Under the pieces are notes generated by a model, which saw only the letters and a program-made list of their open reading frames with translations, had not been told where the DNA came from and did not search any database. 64,000 bases of DNA from positions 123,741,366 to 123,805,365 of the forward strand of contig JAHLJT010009436.1 of the NCBI GenBank assembly GCA_031308135.1, written 5' to 3'. Every line of letters starts with the position of its first letter. Positions within the stretch are counted from its first letter, which is position 1. The DNA comes from Acheta domesticus. Its lineage: Eukaryota > Arthropoda > Insecta > Orthoptera > Gryllidae. Positions 37,865-52,800 of this stretch are shown piece after piece. The position numbers and the translations under genes are program-made.

Positions 37865-40800
37865 TGATGCGCAGCACGTTGAGGCCCGCGATGGCGCCGG
37901 CGTCTTTCGTGGCCTGCCGCTGCGCGTCGTTGAAGTAGGCTGGCACGGTGATGACGGCGTCGCGGACCTGGAAGGGATCGTTATCATTGGAGAAGTCATT
38001 GTAATGCAGAAGTGAACTTCGAACTCTGAAAATTAACATTGTTAACTCATTTGAAACTAAACATTTTTTAAATGAAAAGATATTAACTACCTTCTAAAAT
38101 TGATTCAATGGAAGAGTACGTAATTTCGTGTCTCCGGGAATGTGTCTTTTGAATATGAAGTCGTCTCTTGAGAAGAGTTTGCTAATTGTATATAGAGGGA
38201 GAAAGAAGACTACTTATCAACTAGAATCTTTTAATTGCGGCGATATTCATTTCGGATGGACTAGAAAGAAAAACAAATCCAATAAAATTTATTTTACTTG
38301 AAAATCCATTCAGTGCACAAAAATTTGTAATACCATTAATCCCTTCAGAGGTTGCAGTGTTTGTTGCATGTTTATATTTCTTACACAATTGTTAACAAAG
38401 AAGTAGATATCCCTTTGTTATTGCGTAACTAACAATCACATTTCGAAGAATAAGGCGAGGTTGCATTGTTTCAAGTTTCCATAGATTCAATATTTTAATC
38501 TCAAACAGTTTTTCACGATGTGTGCGGGTGTGTCGGCTATTGACGACCGGTGTATGAAAAGATTGTGTGGTGCTGTGAAATGCGACGTGATGTTTATTAC
38601 GTGGATTTTTAAAGAATTATTGCCATTTCGTATCATAATCTCTACTACTTGGTAATGTACGAATCACATTAGAGCACGTTTTGTTTTCAGTGACATCGAT
38701 TCGCTGTACAATAACAATAAACAATAACCCAATCATTTTATGGAGCTTAAATAAAAATTACACATCTTTTACATCTTCTAGAATTGGAATAATTGTGATA
38801 CAGAAAAATGGAACAGATAGTTCCTTGATTAGATAATTTAAGGTATGTTCCCCCAATGAGTAAATTTGTTTCCGGATATCTGTATGTAGAAGGTTCTACT
38901 GTTACGTAACATTTCGGCAATAAACATTGTTCGAGAAAATTCTGACTTTGAAGTTTCTTTCAGTACTTTATCATGTTTGTCCTGATTTTTCTGTGTAGTT
39001 GCGCGTTTAAAAACGTTATATAAAGCTCTTTTGTATTCTCGCGATGATCTCAGTAATGACCATCGCCATTTGCCGTTGGGTGAAATCGATTTGCACATGG
39101 AAGACCCTCGTCTATCACGTGATGTACTGACGTCACTAGTTTTTCGAGATGTTTCTGTCCGCAATCTAATTTCAAGCTTTGTGTGTAATGTCATGGGAAG
39201 ATTTCTTACATAATCGACTTATTTAGTTTAATTCTGTCTAGTACAATTGTTTCGGGTCAAACGTTTCTAGGCTTTTTGTTAATACGTTTCATACCAGTGA
39301 ATTAATAAATTAAAATAACTCCGTGATGAAATATATAAAAATAGTTTTGTTAGGCCTTTCAAATCTGTGTGACATAAGGTATCGAATTTTCTCTTATTGC
39401 TGATGTTTCTACACTCACATTGAGTACGCTTGGAGAATAAGCATGCAAGAATGACGTGATTTGTAATTGCCATTGCCTATAATTATTGCGATATTCCCCT
39501 TTTGTGAGTAAATTCGTAAATGTAAGTAGCAGATTTTACTGCGAAATAAATCAGCTATTTCAAAGGCTTTTGGCAGTGTATCACCACATTGGTTCAGAAG
39601 AAGAAAGAATGTACTGTTTGAGTGATCGGCGTTCTTGTGTGGCACCATATAGCAAATAAAGTAATGAACGTGAAATTATGGGTCGTCTTGAACTCTCTCA
39701 TTTCTTTTCCGTATAATTAGTCACTGTTGGTTTTTGATCCTGTTGAAAACCTATAATTTTGGCATATTCTTTTCCATTAAACACTTTTACACTAAACACA
39801 ATGTAGAAATATTCTTAACATAGAAAAAAATTCACATACGATTTGTTATCGCTGGTGTCCTTACCTTGGCGCCCAAGTAGGCTTCTGCTGTTTCTTTCAT
39901 TTTGGCCAGGACCATGGAGCTGAGCTCCTCCGGTGCGAACTTCTTGGTGGCGAACTTGTACTCCACCTGCACTTTGGGCTTGCCATCGGCGTTCACCACG
40001 ATGAAGGGCCAATTACGCAGGTCCTCTTGCACTTTGGAGTCGTCGAACCGCCGTCCGATGAGCCGCTTCACGTCGAACACAGTGTTGCTGGGGTTCACCG
40101 CCACCTGGTTCTTGGCCGCGTCGCCGATGAGCCGCTCCGTGTCCGTGAAGGCGACGTAGCTGGGCGTGGTGCGGTTGCCCATGTCATTGGCGATGATCTC
40201 CACCTTGCCATGCTGCCACACGCCCACGCACGAGTAGGTGGTGCCGAGGTCGATGCCGATCGCCGGCACTTTGACGGGCATGACGGAGCTTTTTTTTGTC
40301 TGATCTGGTGGAGCGCCTCGCGTGCGTGAGTGTGTGGCGTGCGTGCGTGGGGCTGCGCTTTCAATCCGTTCGCGCGCGCGGTTCGTTCCCCAGTGGCGCC
40401 GCGCGGCCGCGCTCGCCTTTATATACGTCGTCATGGCAACGGCCGGCCCCAGAATAGCCCCGCGGGGCGAGAGGCGCGTCACTCGTTGATGCAATCCGGG
40501 ATCGAAATAGCACCTTGATTCACTCACGTGCGTAAGGCCCGCGGCTGAAGCCGGCCGGCCGCCCTGCCGGCCGCTTCGCCAAGGAGGGCGGCTGCGCCGG
40601 CGGGCGCCGGGTCGCCCCCAAAGGCCGCTGGCGGTTCCGGTGTTTGTCCGGTGTCTGTCGCCGGTCTTTCTAGCGCGGGCGATTCACGCGCTACTTGCGT
40701 TGCGCTATGGAGGCGTCCTGCGCGACGTTTAGGAGTGCGGAAGTTGATGTTTTTTCTCTGTTGGTCGTTTGTCGGCATTTATTTCTGTATGTTTGTTTAG

Positions 40801-43800
40801 CTTCTTTGATCCTGATTAGGTAATGTTTGAACCCGTAGTGTTTCTAAAGAATTGCTGTTTATAGCAAACATTCTGTGAAATGCAAAAGAAATTCAACAAA
40901 AAAGTCTTTTTTTCACACTCCAGCCACCCGATGTCTTAAATTCAGAAATTAGTATATTATTTTTCGTTAATTGGAATTGACCTAAGGAATTGACTTTAGG
41001 AATAACTAAGTAATATTCATCGTATATTTTGTAGGAATAACCAAGTAATATTCATCGTGTGTATTTTGTGACAACAAACCAATCGAAAATAACGTTCATT
41101 TTTTCGTCAACTTTGCCTTGTGTTGTAAATATTTCCAGGGCAATGAACTTCTGTTGTAAATATTTCCAGAGCAATATAGTCTCAGGGCAATGAACTAAAG
41201 ATATATAATAAATATAAAACGTTAGTTTTTGTCACCACTTTTCGGGAACCATGCGCAGCGCATTTTTCCTGAAACTAGTGGCCGAAATACTTCGCATACC
41301 TTAGATCGTCTTGGCTACATTCTTTTTTTCATGTGTTGTTTGTGTAAATTTTTCTGATGTGGTTCTTTGTGTAAAGTACACCTTGCGTAGAAAAAGGATC
41401 CAAAAATAAACCGTTTTTAGTTCTTGACATATTTACCAACGAACAGTGTGACTTGATGTGACTTGAAACGTGATGATTCTTTTAAGAAAGGTTGCGAAAT
41501 CCACAGTACAATAGTTAGATTCTTGAATGAGACCTTCATCAGTTATCTTTATATTGATAATTAGTTGGTTGTCGAGATACGCTTCAAATTGATAAATGGC
41601 GCACACTAAAAATAGCATTTCTTTTTTCTATTCGGCGACCTGACATGTTTTGTTACGTAGAAATTTTGCGTATTTTCGGTCATTCTTTCGAGAACTTTTT
41701 CTCAGAAAAGCGAAACGCATTTTCGGATTTGCGTACTGAAATCGTTTGAGACAAAATGAAATATTTTAAACGTGCTTTTGGAAAGAATGATATGTTCTGT
41801 CTCAATATTTGTTGGATATCTCAAGTATTCGCTGTTTCGGTTATAATAAATGTCCATTATAATCGCTAGGAGTTTTTACAACACTTCTAACATTCATCTT
41901 TTTCCTAGTATGCAAATGATATAGTCTTGAAACGATTTGTTATTGCCTGTACTGCTGTAAATCTGTTTCATCTGGACCAGGATTAAAACTGAAAATGAAA
42001 ACTTTCAGATATTGGGTTATCCGATTTTTTTCTTGTCCCTGTATTCCTCTTATGTTTATTTCTAGATTTTAAAAAGGTGTTAGCTGCAGTATGGCAATTG
42101 ACTCGCTGCTAAGTGCTTAATATTCAGAGTGACATGCTAGTTAGAAAACCTTCCTAAAATTGATTTCAAAAAGATATTAAATATTGTGATGAAGATATAG
42201 AATTTTTATTCACTCTTCATGGTAAATACGTTGATGATAAAGAGCTCATCATACTGTATTAATTGAAGTGAATCTCATATTTTGTAAATAGAGGGCATAT
42301 TTGTAAATTGGGGACAGTAGAACCGTATTGATGCAAGTGACATTCTGTCCTTTTTGAGCTTTTCTCAAGGATTCATGGGAGAAACTATAAATGTTTATGT
42401 CACAGTGATCCAGCAGCAAAAACCATCGTCTTCAGTATGAACTCAATCTCCCACGTTAGAATTGATCTTGCTTTGAAAAAGATATCCTGCCTTACTGATC
42501 CAAGTGAAAAACTACACTTGAATGGTTAAGGCAGGCTATATTATGTGGATGTCCCATCTCGTAAATATTGTTATGCACTATCGTGTGAGCGGCCATACGT
42601 ATTTAACAAATGACATTGATTCATAAGTCGAGAGCAAAAGAAGAGGACACACATCTTCACCCCTCAGGCATGGACGGACCTCGTGTGTGGCTGTCGGAAG
42701 CGTAAACCTTTTATACTTCCAGACATAACGGAAAAGTTTTTGGATTTTGGAAGCCTAGCAGGTCACTACAAAGACTACAAGATTGTTCTCGGCGAGGGCG
42801 CAAAGGTATCACACATAGAAAAATAAATTTCTTCAAGGACTCAAGTCTTACGCATTCCAGTGACAACTACCCAGAAACGTATAAAGCTATTTACGTTAAC
42901 CTAATGAAACATTTGCAGGCATTTCTGCTAAGCCACCGCAATTACATATCTGCTCAGGTCAGGACAGCAACGCCAATACCATACAATAAGATGTAAGAAA
43001 AATATTTTTTTGAATTTGTTCCACCAGTTCATCATCCGTTTTACCTATCAACCCCGTATATGCCCAGACGAGGGAGGGACCATGAGGCCCAGGATGCAGA
43101 AGGCATGCCACCCTCCGAATTTGCAGTTTGTTTCTGTATAATTTCAATACTTGTTTGTGTCAAAGTGATCCAAGTGATTTTATTCAATGCAGAAACGTAT
43201 TTTTTGTATCTTTAAATACACAGGGGTTAGTAAAGCAATTTTTTGAATTTATTCTAACATATTAGTAACATTTCGTTAAAGAGTAAACCATAAAAATGTC
43301 TCGTTCCCTTAAACCAAAAATGTGTGATAAAGAAACGATAAGTATGATTTTATAACTCATGCAAGATAATTTCGATCTATTAAGAAGTGAGAATTAGTTA
43401 CCATGTTTCTTTATTAACTGCTAAACGTCCATTTGTATGTGACTGTAGACGCAGATGGCGTCTCGCAGACTAACGAGCCATGAAATATAGGCTGTTCGGC
43501 AGTGGAAATAGAGGCCGACGACAACCGAACGTTTGGCACGTTCGGATACACCCGCCCAGACGTTACCCTGGACACTGGTCCGAATCGGAACACAAAGCGC
43601 CTGTCAGCGAGAGAAAAAACAATAGAAAAATAAGTGGATTTTCTTTTAATGCTGAACGTTCTGGATATTGCAAGCTCTGGAAATGTTATTAGGGATAAAC
43701 CACACAAATATTTACTACTTCGTTCGAGTCCGAGTTATGAAATAAATGTAGCAACTAAGAAATTATCTTTTCTTCGTAAATAGTGAGTGAGAATAAATGA

Positions 43801-46800
43801 GAAATCGTATCCGTTAAAGTTTTTCAGGTATGGCGAGAAAATAAACATGTACTTGCTTGTGTGACGCTTTCTTGGATGCTCTCTACAATTTTAATATATT
43901 TTCATATTGATTAATTTGAAGTATTTTAAAATTAATGTCAATGATAAGAAAAAATAATCATTTCCTCCAATTCAAGGCACGTCGAATGACAACTGGCATC
44001 GCCAGTGTTGTAATGGAGTTTTCAATGAAGTGTATTCCAAATAGAGAATATTTAACTTAAATCTTAAGGAATTTCTTAATTACATTGTATATTAAATCTT
44101 AAGGAATTTCTTAATTGCATTTCATATCATCTTGAAACAAGCCGGTGTTCATTTGAAAATTCTTATTTGAGATCAGATTCATGTCTGGCTACGTATGTGT
44201 ACAATACGATACGATAAGTACGATAAAGAAAGTGTAGAGTTTTCCGAACAATTAACCTTTTTTTTATTTCTTAGTTTATTCTCGAATAAAAGTCTGTATA
44301 ACATATTGCGGTGTATTTAATACAATACAAATCTCATTTCGGTGTTGGCAACCCCTTTTTGAACTGACGATACACATGCATTTCATTGAAAAATGCTAAC
44401 CCCTACGCCGCTCTGTGATGATTTCGGCCCACTGCCGCGGTGCGCGTTGTTATTTCGATGGCGCCGGTCTTCACCCGGCCGACCTTGGGCTGGAGCGCGC
44501 TTCTAAATCCGTCTGCGGCGGTTCGCTTCACACGCGGCCGCTACGCCGCGCTTTCGTCCGTCCGCGCGCTCGCGAACGTTCTTCTGTTGACATTGTCGAT
44601 TGTCGCGGGCGAAGGCGGCGCCGTTCAGCTGTCGCCGCCGAAAAGAAAGCGTCATAGTGGGCCGTGGGCCCCACCGCGAAGCAGGGCGTGTTCTCCAGTC
44701 GCGCTCCGAGGCGTTTTTCCCCGGCGACGAGCATTGATGAGGGCGGCGATTTCGCGGGCGGGGGACGTCGCAGGCCGCGACCGAGCTGCGCGCCGCGGTG
44801 AGCCCGACGGGCGCGCGACGCTGCGGCCCCACGGGCTGCCTGGCGCTGGCACGTGCGGAGGTAGGCGCCGGGCACGCGCGCCGGCCTACATACCTGCGTG
44901 CGGGCTCTTCGGTCTGGGTTGGGTCCAGTGGGACGGGAACGTATGGTTTGTTGTAGACACTATGGGTTTAGAGTTGAGAATTCTAGCGTAATTACGTCCT
45001 GGTAGCGGCAGGTAGATCGTGACCGGTTGTATCATGAGAGGTTATGTCCAAGATTCTTTGTGTAGAAGGCTATTGTTTTAGTACGCAATGTAATTACCAA
45101 CACTTATGTAGTAATAATTTTGATAAACAAGTGTTCTTATCTACGTAGTTTAATGCACGCATGAGTTACCTGTCCTACTCCATTCCAATGAATGTATAAA
45201 TATTTGAATATAATTCCATGTAATAATACCTAATTTGCTTTTTTTTTGGTTTTTTTATGTGGAAAGTTAATAAGTCACTTAATGAATTACGAATGTGTCT
45301 TCAATTTGCAATGCTGAAGTTTATACCTTAGCCGCATTCGTTGCTTATTCTTATTCATACTTATCCATGACATGGATATTTGTCGAAGCTGTCATTACAG
45401 CTGGGAACAGATGGCGAAGCCCTGGGAATGGAATAGAAGTAATGTTACAAAAAAATATGGTGTGATATTCGGATAACCTTTCAACGGGGTTATCCGAAGA
45501 CTACTTTCCTTAAATGCTTTTTTTGAAACAGTCTACCGACACTTTTTAATAAAACTAGTGGTGCTACAGAATGGCACAGACATTCCCATATTAGTTTTCA
45601 ATTTCCTTTGGTCTCGGCTACCTATTTGGGTGAGTCGTTTACCTACACTAGCCATATTTGCATCACTTACCTTACTATTAATTTGTGAAACTGACAAAAC
45701 CTATTTGCCCGACATCAAAAGACAAGTAACATACCTTGGACATTACAGAGTTTTCTATTTCCTTTGGAATCGGTTAGCTATTCGAACTTGCCACATACTC
45801 TTTCCAGCTGCCATCTATCGCCACCAAAAGTACATTTTGTGGACATTTTCTTAATTTTTCGGTTTCGTAATAGGGTAATTCCATACAAAAAAGTAGGTTT
45901 TATGACATGACACCTTCAAACCTGAAAATATTTTGTGATATTTTTATCCATTATCCCTACATCATCGAGGTAAAATATTAAAATTTGCTAACTGATTGTT
46001 CGGCAACAATGCACTCTTATTGTGAACACCCTTACTGTCTTCAATTTTTTTGCCCTCATATAAACGTTTCTACAAATTCTAAATATTTGCCAGTATATAT
46101 AAAATATGTAGTTAAATTATTCAATAAATATCAGATTTATATCGTTCTATTCTTGGCATACAACAATAAACTTTTTAAAACGCAATAACTCGAAAAGTCA
46201 ACCTTTTTAAAATTATGAAAATATGCAATAATATTGCTTTTAAGATGTTCTAGAAGCTATTAAAGTTTCTTGATATCTTTAAAGGAACAGAAATTATCAT
46301 TAAAAAACTCACTTGGGCCGAAAGGGACAGTATGCTACCCGCCACAAAAATGTATTGTTGCAGCACCTCTGCTAGCGGGGCAGGTGATAATCTAGTCAGT
46401 CAAGGTGCCTTTTGGAGAAAATCTTCGTTAGGCACTTCATTTTATTATGATACAAGTTTTACCGAAAGTTTGTTCTCTCTGACTGGATATACAGATTTTT
46501 TGAAAAAATACAATTTCGCGGTGGATTTTCGCAATTAAAAAAACTGGAGGGTGGTGGCGCATTTCTGGCTTGAGATTCGGATTCAGCGCTTCGACGTACA
46601 TAACGAAACATGTCAAGTCTTTCGGTCTGATAACTTTTTATTTTTATTTTGGGTGCCTGTGTTAGGAATAAAACTATCAACGAAACGCAGTAGGCATTTC
46701 GCTCTCGAGTAAAATAAAACGTATTTACGTCGTTATTATAGAGAGGATTTGATAGTAACTAATTATAGAGATGATTTGATAGTATTGCTACAAAATGGCA

Positions 46801-49800
46801 ACTCATATTCCCGGCTCTTCTCCGACCACATCTAGCAAGAGCAGAGCTTAACAAAACAGTGCGCTTAGTGAAGCTGCATTTGTCCAGAAGCAAAACAAGG
46901 AGCCACTTCTGCAACTTCGAAAACACTTTGCTTTCTGAACCGGTTATTGTAATAAGAATCGAAGATATTGAAATGTTACTGTTATTATCATCCTTACACT
47001 AATCGTCTGAGTCTGGCATGCGTAAATCTCATTCAAAAGTAGAAAGTATTTCAGTGAAAGCTAGCGTAGCGACATACGTTTTATATTATATGAAATGCTC
47101 TTAGGACTCTAGACTGATTTTGAAATTGCAATTGTAGATGTACATGAAAAGGGGTACATTATTTTATCATAAAAATTATTCAGATTAATTACAGGAGACA
47201 ATATTGTACATACATTTCAGGTAGTATTTCCTTAGGTAAATGAGGGGAACCCTTTAAAAAAATTAAGAACTCATTACAAGTTTCTTGATAATTATATTTG
47301 GACATCATAACGGCTTTTACTTGTAAATGTGATTTTTCTACTGCCCACATTTTGTTAACTTGGAGGAAGAACCTTCTTACAAATGCATTTGTATCCTGTA
47401 GGGAGAGGGTGAACAGAATGACTAAAGAAAGATGTTGATATTATTGTCCTTAAAGTGAAGAAATACGAATATTTCTGTTCATCGTTTGTATACAGCTACT
47501 GAATCTCCCAAGCTATTTCACAGATATTTTTCCGGTACAGTGTGTCTTGTTAAATATGCAAATTCATCAAATATGTCAGTGCTTTTATCCATGTTTCAAA
47601 GGACCCCCGGATTCGATGGTGTAACGGTTAGCGTACCGAACTGTCATACCCAAGTTCGCGGGTGGTTTTTTAAGGGCGAAAAAATCCTTCGTACGCCTTC
47701 CTTCGGAAGGGGAAGTAAAGCCGGCTGTCCCATGTTAGTAGATTTACTTGCATGTAAAAGATCCTCAAGCCTAAATGACGCCTCTGAGCTAAATTCAAAT
47801 CGCCTGTTTCATCGCCCGAGATAATACCTTCTTTCTCCGCTAGTGGGTGAAAGGAGAATAGTGAAATTTGCGTGGTCAGACGGAAGAGCGGGCCTGATGG
47901 CATCAGTCTCGTCACGTAAAATAAGGCACTAACTAACTAACTAACACCTGCTCCTGACTTCAATCTCCGAGCATGTAGGAATACGGTTCTATAAAACCTA
48001 CTGGAAAATCTCCTGTCGGCGAATGTAGGAAACGGGTACGACTCTATACTACCTTGTGCAAGTGGGAATTGTATTAAATTAATGGGCCACAAAGGAGGAC
48101 ATTTGGGCATCCAGACCTATCTCCAAATTTCGGAACAGTAGGCTGTACAAAGTCAGTTCAGCCCGCTGCTCAAGCACAATACTCTAGCCATTAATATAAT
48201 TAAAGTTAAACGAAAAAATAATAATCAAAAATTCCTGGTACATTCAAACAAGGCATTCAGTGAAACAATTTACACACCGCCACTCCTGTATTTTGACTTC
48301 AGAAAATATGGTGGTCCCTAGTACTGCGAGCGTCCAAAATGAGCGCTGCAACCAGCGCTGTCAGCCACTGTATGTAGTCGTATTCAAATGGTCTCCAGAG
48401 AGAACCGTGTATATACTACGACCGTATTTTATATTTCGATCTAGATGATACCCCGCGCGTTGCTGCCGCGTAAGAAATAATTGTGGAAATATGGTTCGAA
48501 AGAAAGAGTTATCTTGTTTATTTAGTATTTTTTTTTGTAGAAAATGAATACATTTTCTGTAATTGAATGATATATAAAGGACAAGTGTCAATAACATTTA
48601 TTCTATTTTCTTGACTTTATGAAAGTGCTTTAGGGTAGATAATCTTTTTTTGTTTTTCTTTCTTCACCAAAAACAATTTTCTTGGCTGTCCGACTCGTGA
48701 GTATCCAATACACAACTGGCCATGTAAAAAACATCAATTTTCTAAGTTCAATCTGCACGCTTGAAGTGATTAACCTTGTGCCTTGTTGATGGTCATTGAG
48801 AATGCAAGTCGAGTGGGGAACTGCAGTCGTTTGAAATGAAAAGACATATTGGTGGGAATGATGGGAATGCGCGAATTGAGCACATGTTCTTCATTCGACT
48901 TTCCGTTAAGAATAATTGCCTCGATAACATTCGGAATCAGTTTCTTCACAGCAAGTCTTGTTCCATTACACAGTCGGCATGGATTAATGTTCCACAAGAG
49001 AAGAATTGGCACGCCGACTGTTAGTGGCAATTTGTGCGTTGACACTCTAGGAAGATCCAACGAATTTAAAAACTCGATTGCATAATTTACATCTTCATCC
49101 GCATTCATGACACTGTCAATCGATTTGTAGGTAGCAGAAACGCCTGAATTTTTTCTTGAATTGCGTGGTTGATTGCATGGATGTCGGTTGTTTTGCTCCC
49201 AAAATGGCACGTTCGCAAAGCCATGTATGGTTTTTATAATTGGTGACAATTTGCGGGAAAACATTCTGAATGAGTTGTTCGATGGATGGCACACTTGGAC
49301 TAAACGATTTTGCAAACATTTCAAACATTTAGTACTTTCCACCGCCTTTGTTAAAAAATCAGAATATCTTCTGAAGTGTGATTCAATTCAGTGCTATATT
49401 CTTGAATGGTTTCTTTAACATTAAAACATTTCCTATTTAAATATATTTAATTTTAACCATACAATTTCTATTTTTAATTATAAAAATAACATTGTTACTG
49501 TCTGTACTTTTTAATATATCTAGCAGAATCCGGCAGACGTTGCCCTGCTCTCTCTCACACACACACTCACACACACTCACACACACACACACACACACAC
49601 TCTCTTCCCCCTTTTTCCCCACTCTGTAGTTCTCTCTTTCTCTCTCTCTCCCTCTCCCTCTTTTTCCTTCTCTCATTTCCCAAATTCCCTTCTTTCTCTC
49701 TCCTTCTTGCGCCGCCCGCTTCTTCTGTTCTCCTCGGTCCAGCCTCTCGTCACACGGCAACGCCCAGCAACAGTGAATCTCGGGATGGAATGGGAATTGC

Positions 49801-52800
49801 ATTTAACTGTAACCCCATCTTGTGCTGCAGGGCCATCCAGTGGTGTTAGAATAATTGTATATTAGACAAAACTCGTATATGTGGTGAATGCTGGTGTACA
49901 ATTACTTCTTTAGACGTAAAACTTCCATTTAGCCGCCCTGAATCAATGTTATGATCTGATCGGTAACGTTGTATGCTTGGAAAAATGCTTGTAGAGAGCA
50001 ATTTTAATCATTACAATGAATTTTTATTTCACATAATTTGTATTTTCGTACATATTTTGAAAAAGAAGCAACATATAACGTATAACGTAGGTCATAGTTG
50101 TTTATATCATGGTGTCTATTGCTTTCAAAAGATAATGTGATATAAAGTATTTAATTTATAATGTCACATTTCTACTTTATTTTAGTATATACTGTAAAGA
50201 CATGATGTGGAGCTAAGAGTACAATTTTGACAGCGAATTGACGTAATCAATCAGGATCAATCCTTTCTTCTCATCTTAGTGTTATTTCTGTGACATGGAC
50301 TATGAAATGATATAACACTTATGTATCTGCTTATTCGACTCGTGTGCTGTTTTTCATGTGTTCTTGCATATTAAGTTGCTTGTACCCGTCATGAATTATG
50401 CATTTGCCATGTGCAGAACGCAAAAATGTATGAATTTTTTACGACTAACGTATTCACAATCTCTTTGAGGTAACGTAGCCCGGACGTGTATGGCAGGAAA
50501 GGGTCGTGCGCGGGAGGCTTGCAACGCGGATCACCGGCGGTGAGTCGGGCGATGAATCGCGCGTTAGTAAGCGAGGGCGGCGAGCGTGCCAGCAGCGGCG
50601 TGGCGACCGGTCGCCGCTGTCTTTGTGAATAACCGATCCCTAAATACACCGGTCCGCGCCCGCGCGCGCGCGCGGCGACCGTTCGGCCACAATCCAGCCG
50701 CAGCCGCATCGCCTCGCGAGCGCTGTTTGTCTCCAGAATAACCGAAGGCTGAGCGCGCCTGCCGGAACGTGCGCAGCGTTGTGGAGCGGAGGCTCGTAAT
50801 CCCCTCTGGGGGCTCTGCGCGCTGTCGGTGTTCATTTCAAGGAACTGTCAGTGGAATAGCCGTGGCGATTTTTTTTTTCTCGTGCAGCGTCTAAATTTTC
50901 CCAACGCCGTCGTTAATCCTGGAATGGAGTGTAAGAAGATAAAATATGCCCTCTACGCGTGTTAGAAATTGGATGGAGAAAATAAATTTGGAATATTATG
51001 GATCATGATGCAGTATAATGCTTAAAAATGTAGTGCTCTACATTTTGAAAATGGTCCACGCTACTTCCAAAAATTGTTTATCGTCCAGAAAATGTCTAAG
51101 TCGTGACCTACAAAATTAGAGTACATGATTTTGGTCTTTCTTATTAGCTCGTTCCTCACTGTAAAATTAAAGTTGATTTAATGTTTGTTTCTTTTTCAAT
51201 CACCGAGAAATGTGAATGAGAAGAAATTTTCCGTCAATTCACTTCATAACCGTTTGAATTCTATGAAACTTCGATAAACGCTTGATTTGAAGCAAAAATA
51301 ATTGTAAAAAAATAAATGTAGAAGTGATTTCTTTAAATACACACAAATTGGGGTCTTTTGATAAAAACTCCAAACATTTTGCTTTAATTGTATAATTACT
51401 TGAATTTAATGAAGTGAATTTTTCATGAAAATTTAAAGTAAACCGACTCTAATTTTTCTCTCAAAATGCTAAACAACGGACACATTTCTGATAGCCTTCT
51501 TCACATCCCTGATTCTACTACTTGCGCCAGGGCCGATGATCCCAACATTGACATCCGATGGGTTCGAATCCCGGCTTGTTGCGGCAGCCGCTGTCGCTGT
51601 CGCTGGGCGGGTTCCAGCTGCCGCGCGCGCGCGCAAGCGGGCGGCTGGAGGCGCGACCAGAAATACGCGCGCTTGACGTCGCGCACGTGGGTCGCCCTCG
51701 AGCATCCGTTGTGCCCCGGGCGGCCGGCCGGCCGGACGCTCGCTCAGGACGACCGTGTAGCGAGACTGCCAGGATATGCTGGGCGCCACACTACTTACGT
51801 AGGGTTACGTAGTTACACCACCACTTACGTTTTTGTGTTAAGTTGGCGATCATTTATGTGATTTTTTTTTTCGCCGATTGTGAAATAGTGACTAGCTAGG
51901 AAAACAGTAGCAGGTAACTAAACGAAATCAGAAATATAACAATATTTCTTGTATTTCTAAACTAACAATTTATTAATACTATTAATTGTGAAATATTCAG
52001 TGAAAGAGCATGTTGGGTTTGATCTTGACCAAAATATCGTGCTTTAGGTTACGTAAATTGGTTCTTAATTCTGTTTAATTCCAATATAGTTCAATATGTT
52101 CAATATACATGTAAATGTTCAAAATAAGAGCTTCTAAGTTTAATCGGAGCCATTCATGAATATCGAATACATTTCCTTGAACTGCGTAATCTTCTGTACA
52201 AATCAGACCCTCTCCTAATGAGGTTACCTCTCGGATTCACTGTTGTTTTTTAAAATAATTACCTCTAACTTAATAGTTTCGCTATGAAGAGTACTCATTT
52301 TGTTTCTTCACGTTCGGAAGTTTACAAGTTTGTTCTGGACACGCAAGAACATTCCTTGTTGCTTCGGAATGCTTGTTTGCGAATGCGCGTTTTATGCTGA
52401 CATCCTCCATAAAAAAATAAGTGCAAGCAAGTCTGTTCGCACGGATACGATATACAACAGTTCAAATCAAATTAATGGCGACTAGAATATAATTGGAACA
52501 TTTGTTCATTAGAGGATCATGCGTTATAATTATGTACATAGTCCCAGACCTTCCTATTTTTTTCATTTTTGCCTGCACTGATATTTTGTCTTTTACACAT
52601 CCGTGTTCTTTCACCAGGCGAACTGCCGAAGCAGTACCCTATCAATCGGGCCAAGGACCACGCGCGATTTTCCTTGCTTCTCCTATCCTGTCCTCTTACG
52701 CATATACACCTACATGCATTACACAAGAAGACATGTTGGGAGCTTAGAGCGTGTCCCGGCCCGGGCGGTACCCCCAAGCGTGAGACATCTGGAGAGCGAA

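Noticed and set aside
37227..38015. 262-codon plus-strand frame opposite Hsp70 exon B
   Set aside because: Antisense shadow of a codon-biased exon; no domain and no splice support.
39832..40527. N-terminal extension of Hsp70 from an ATG at 40527
   Set aside because: It would begin upstream of the TATA box, and cytosolic Hsp70s start at the conserved [11 protein letters not shown]; the extension is 5' UTR and promoter.
40855..40910. Heat-shock element upstream of Hsp70
   Set aside because: TTC/GAA pairs here are spaced by one or three bases rather than two and lie over 400 bases from the TATA box.
44440..44991. 183-codon frame in the GC island at 44.4 kb
   Set aside because: Low-complexity Arg/Ala/Pro text, competing frames on both strands and no recognisable domain; kept as a GC island only.
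51560..51575. tRNA gene based on a perfect box B
   Set aside because: No box A or acceptor stem at the right spacing.
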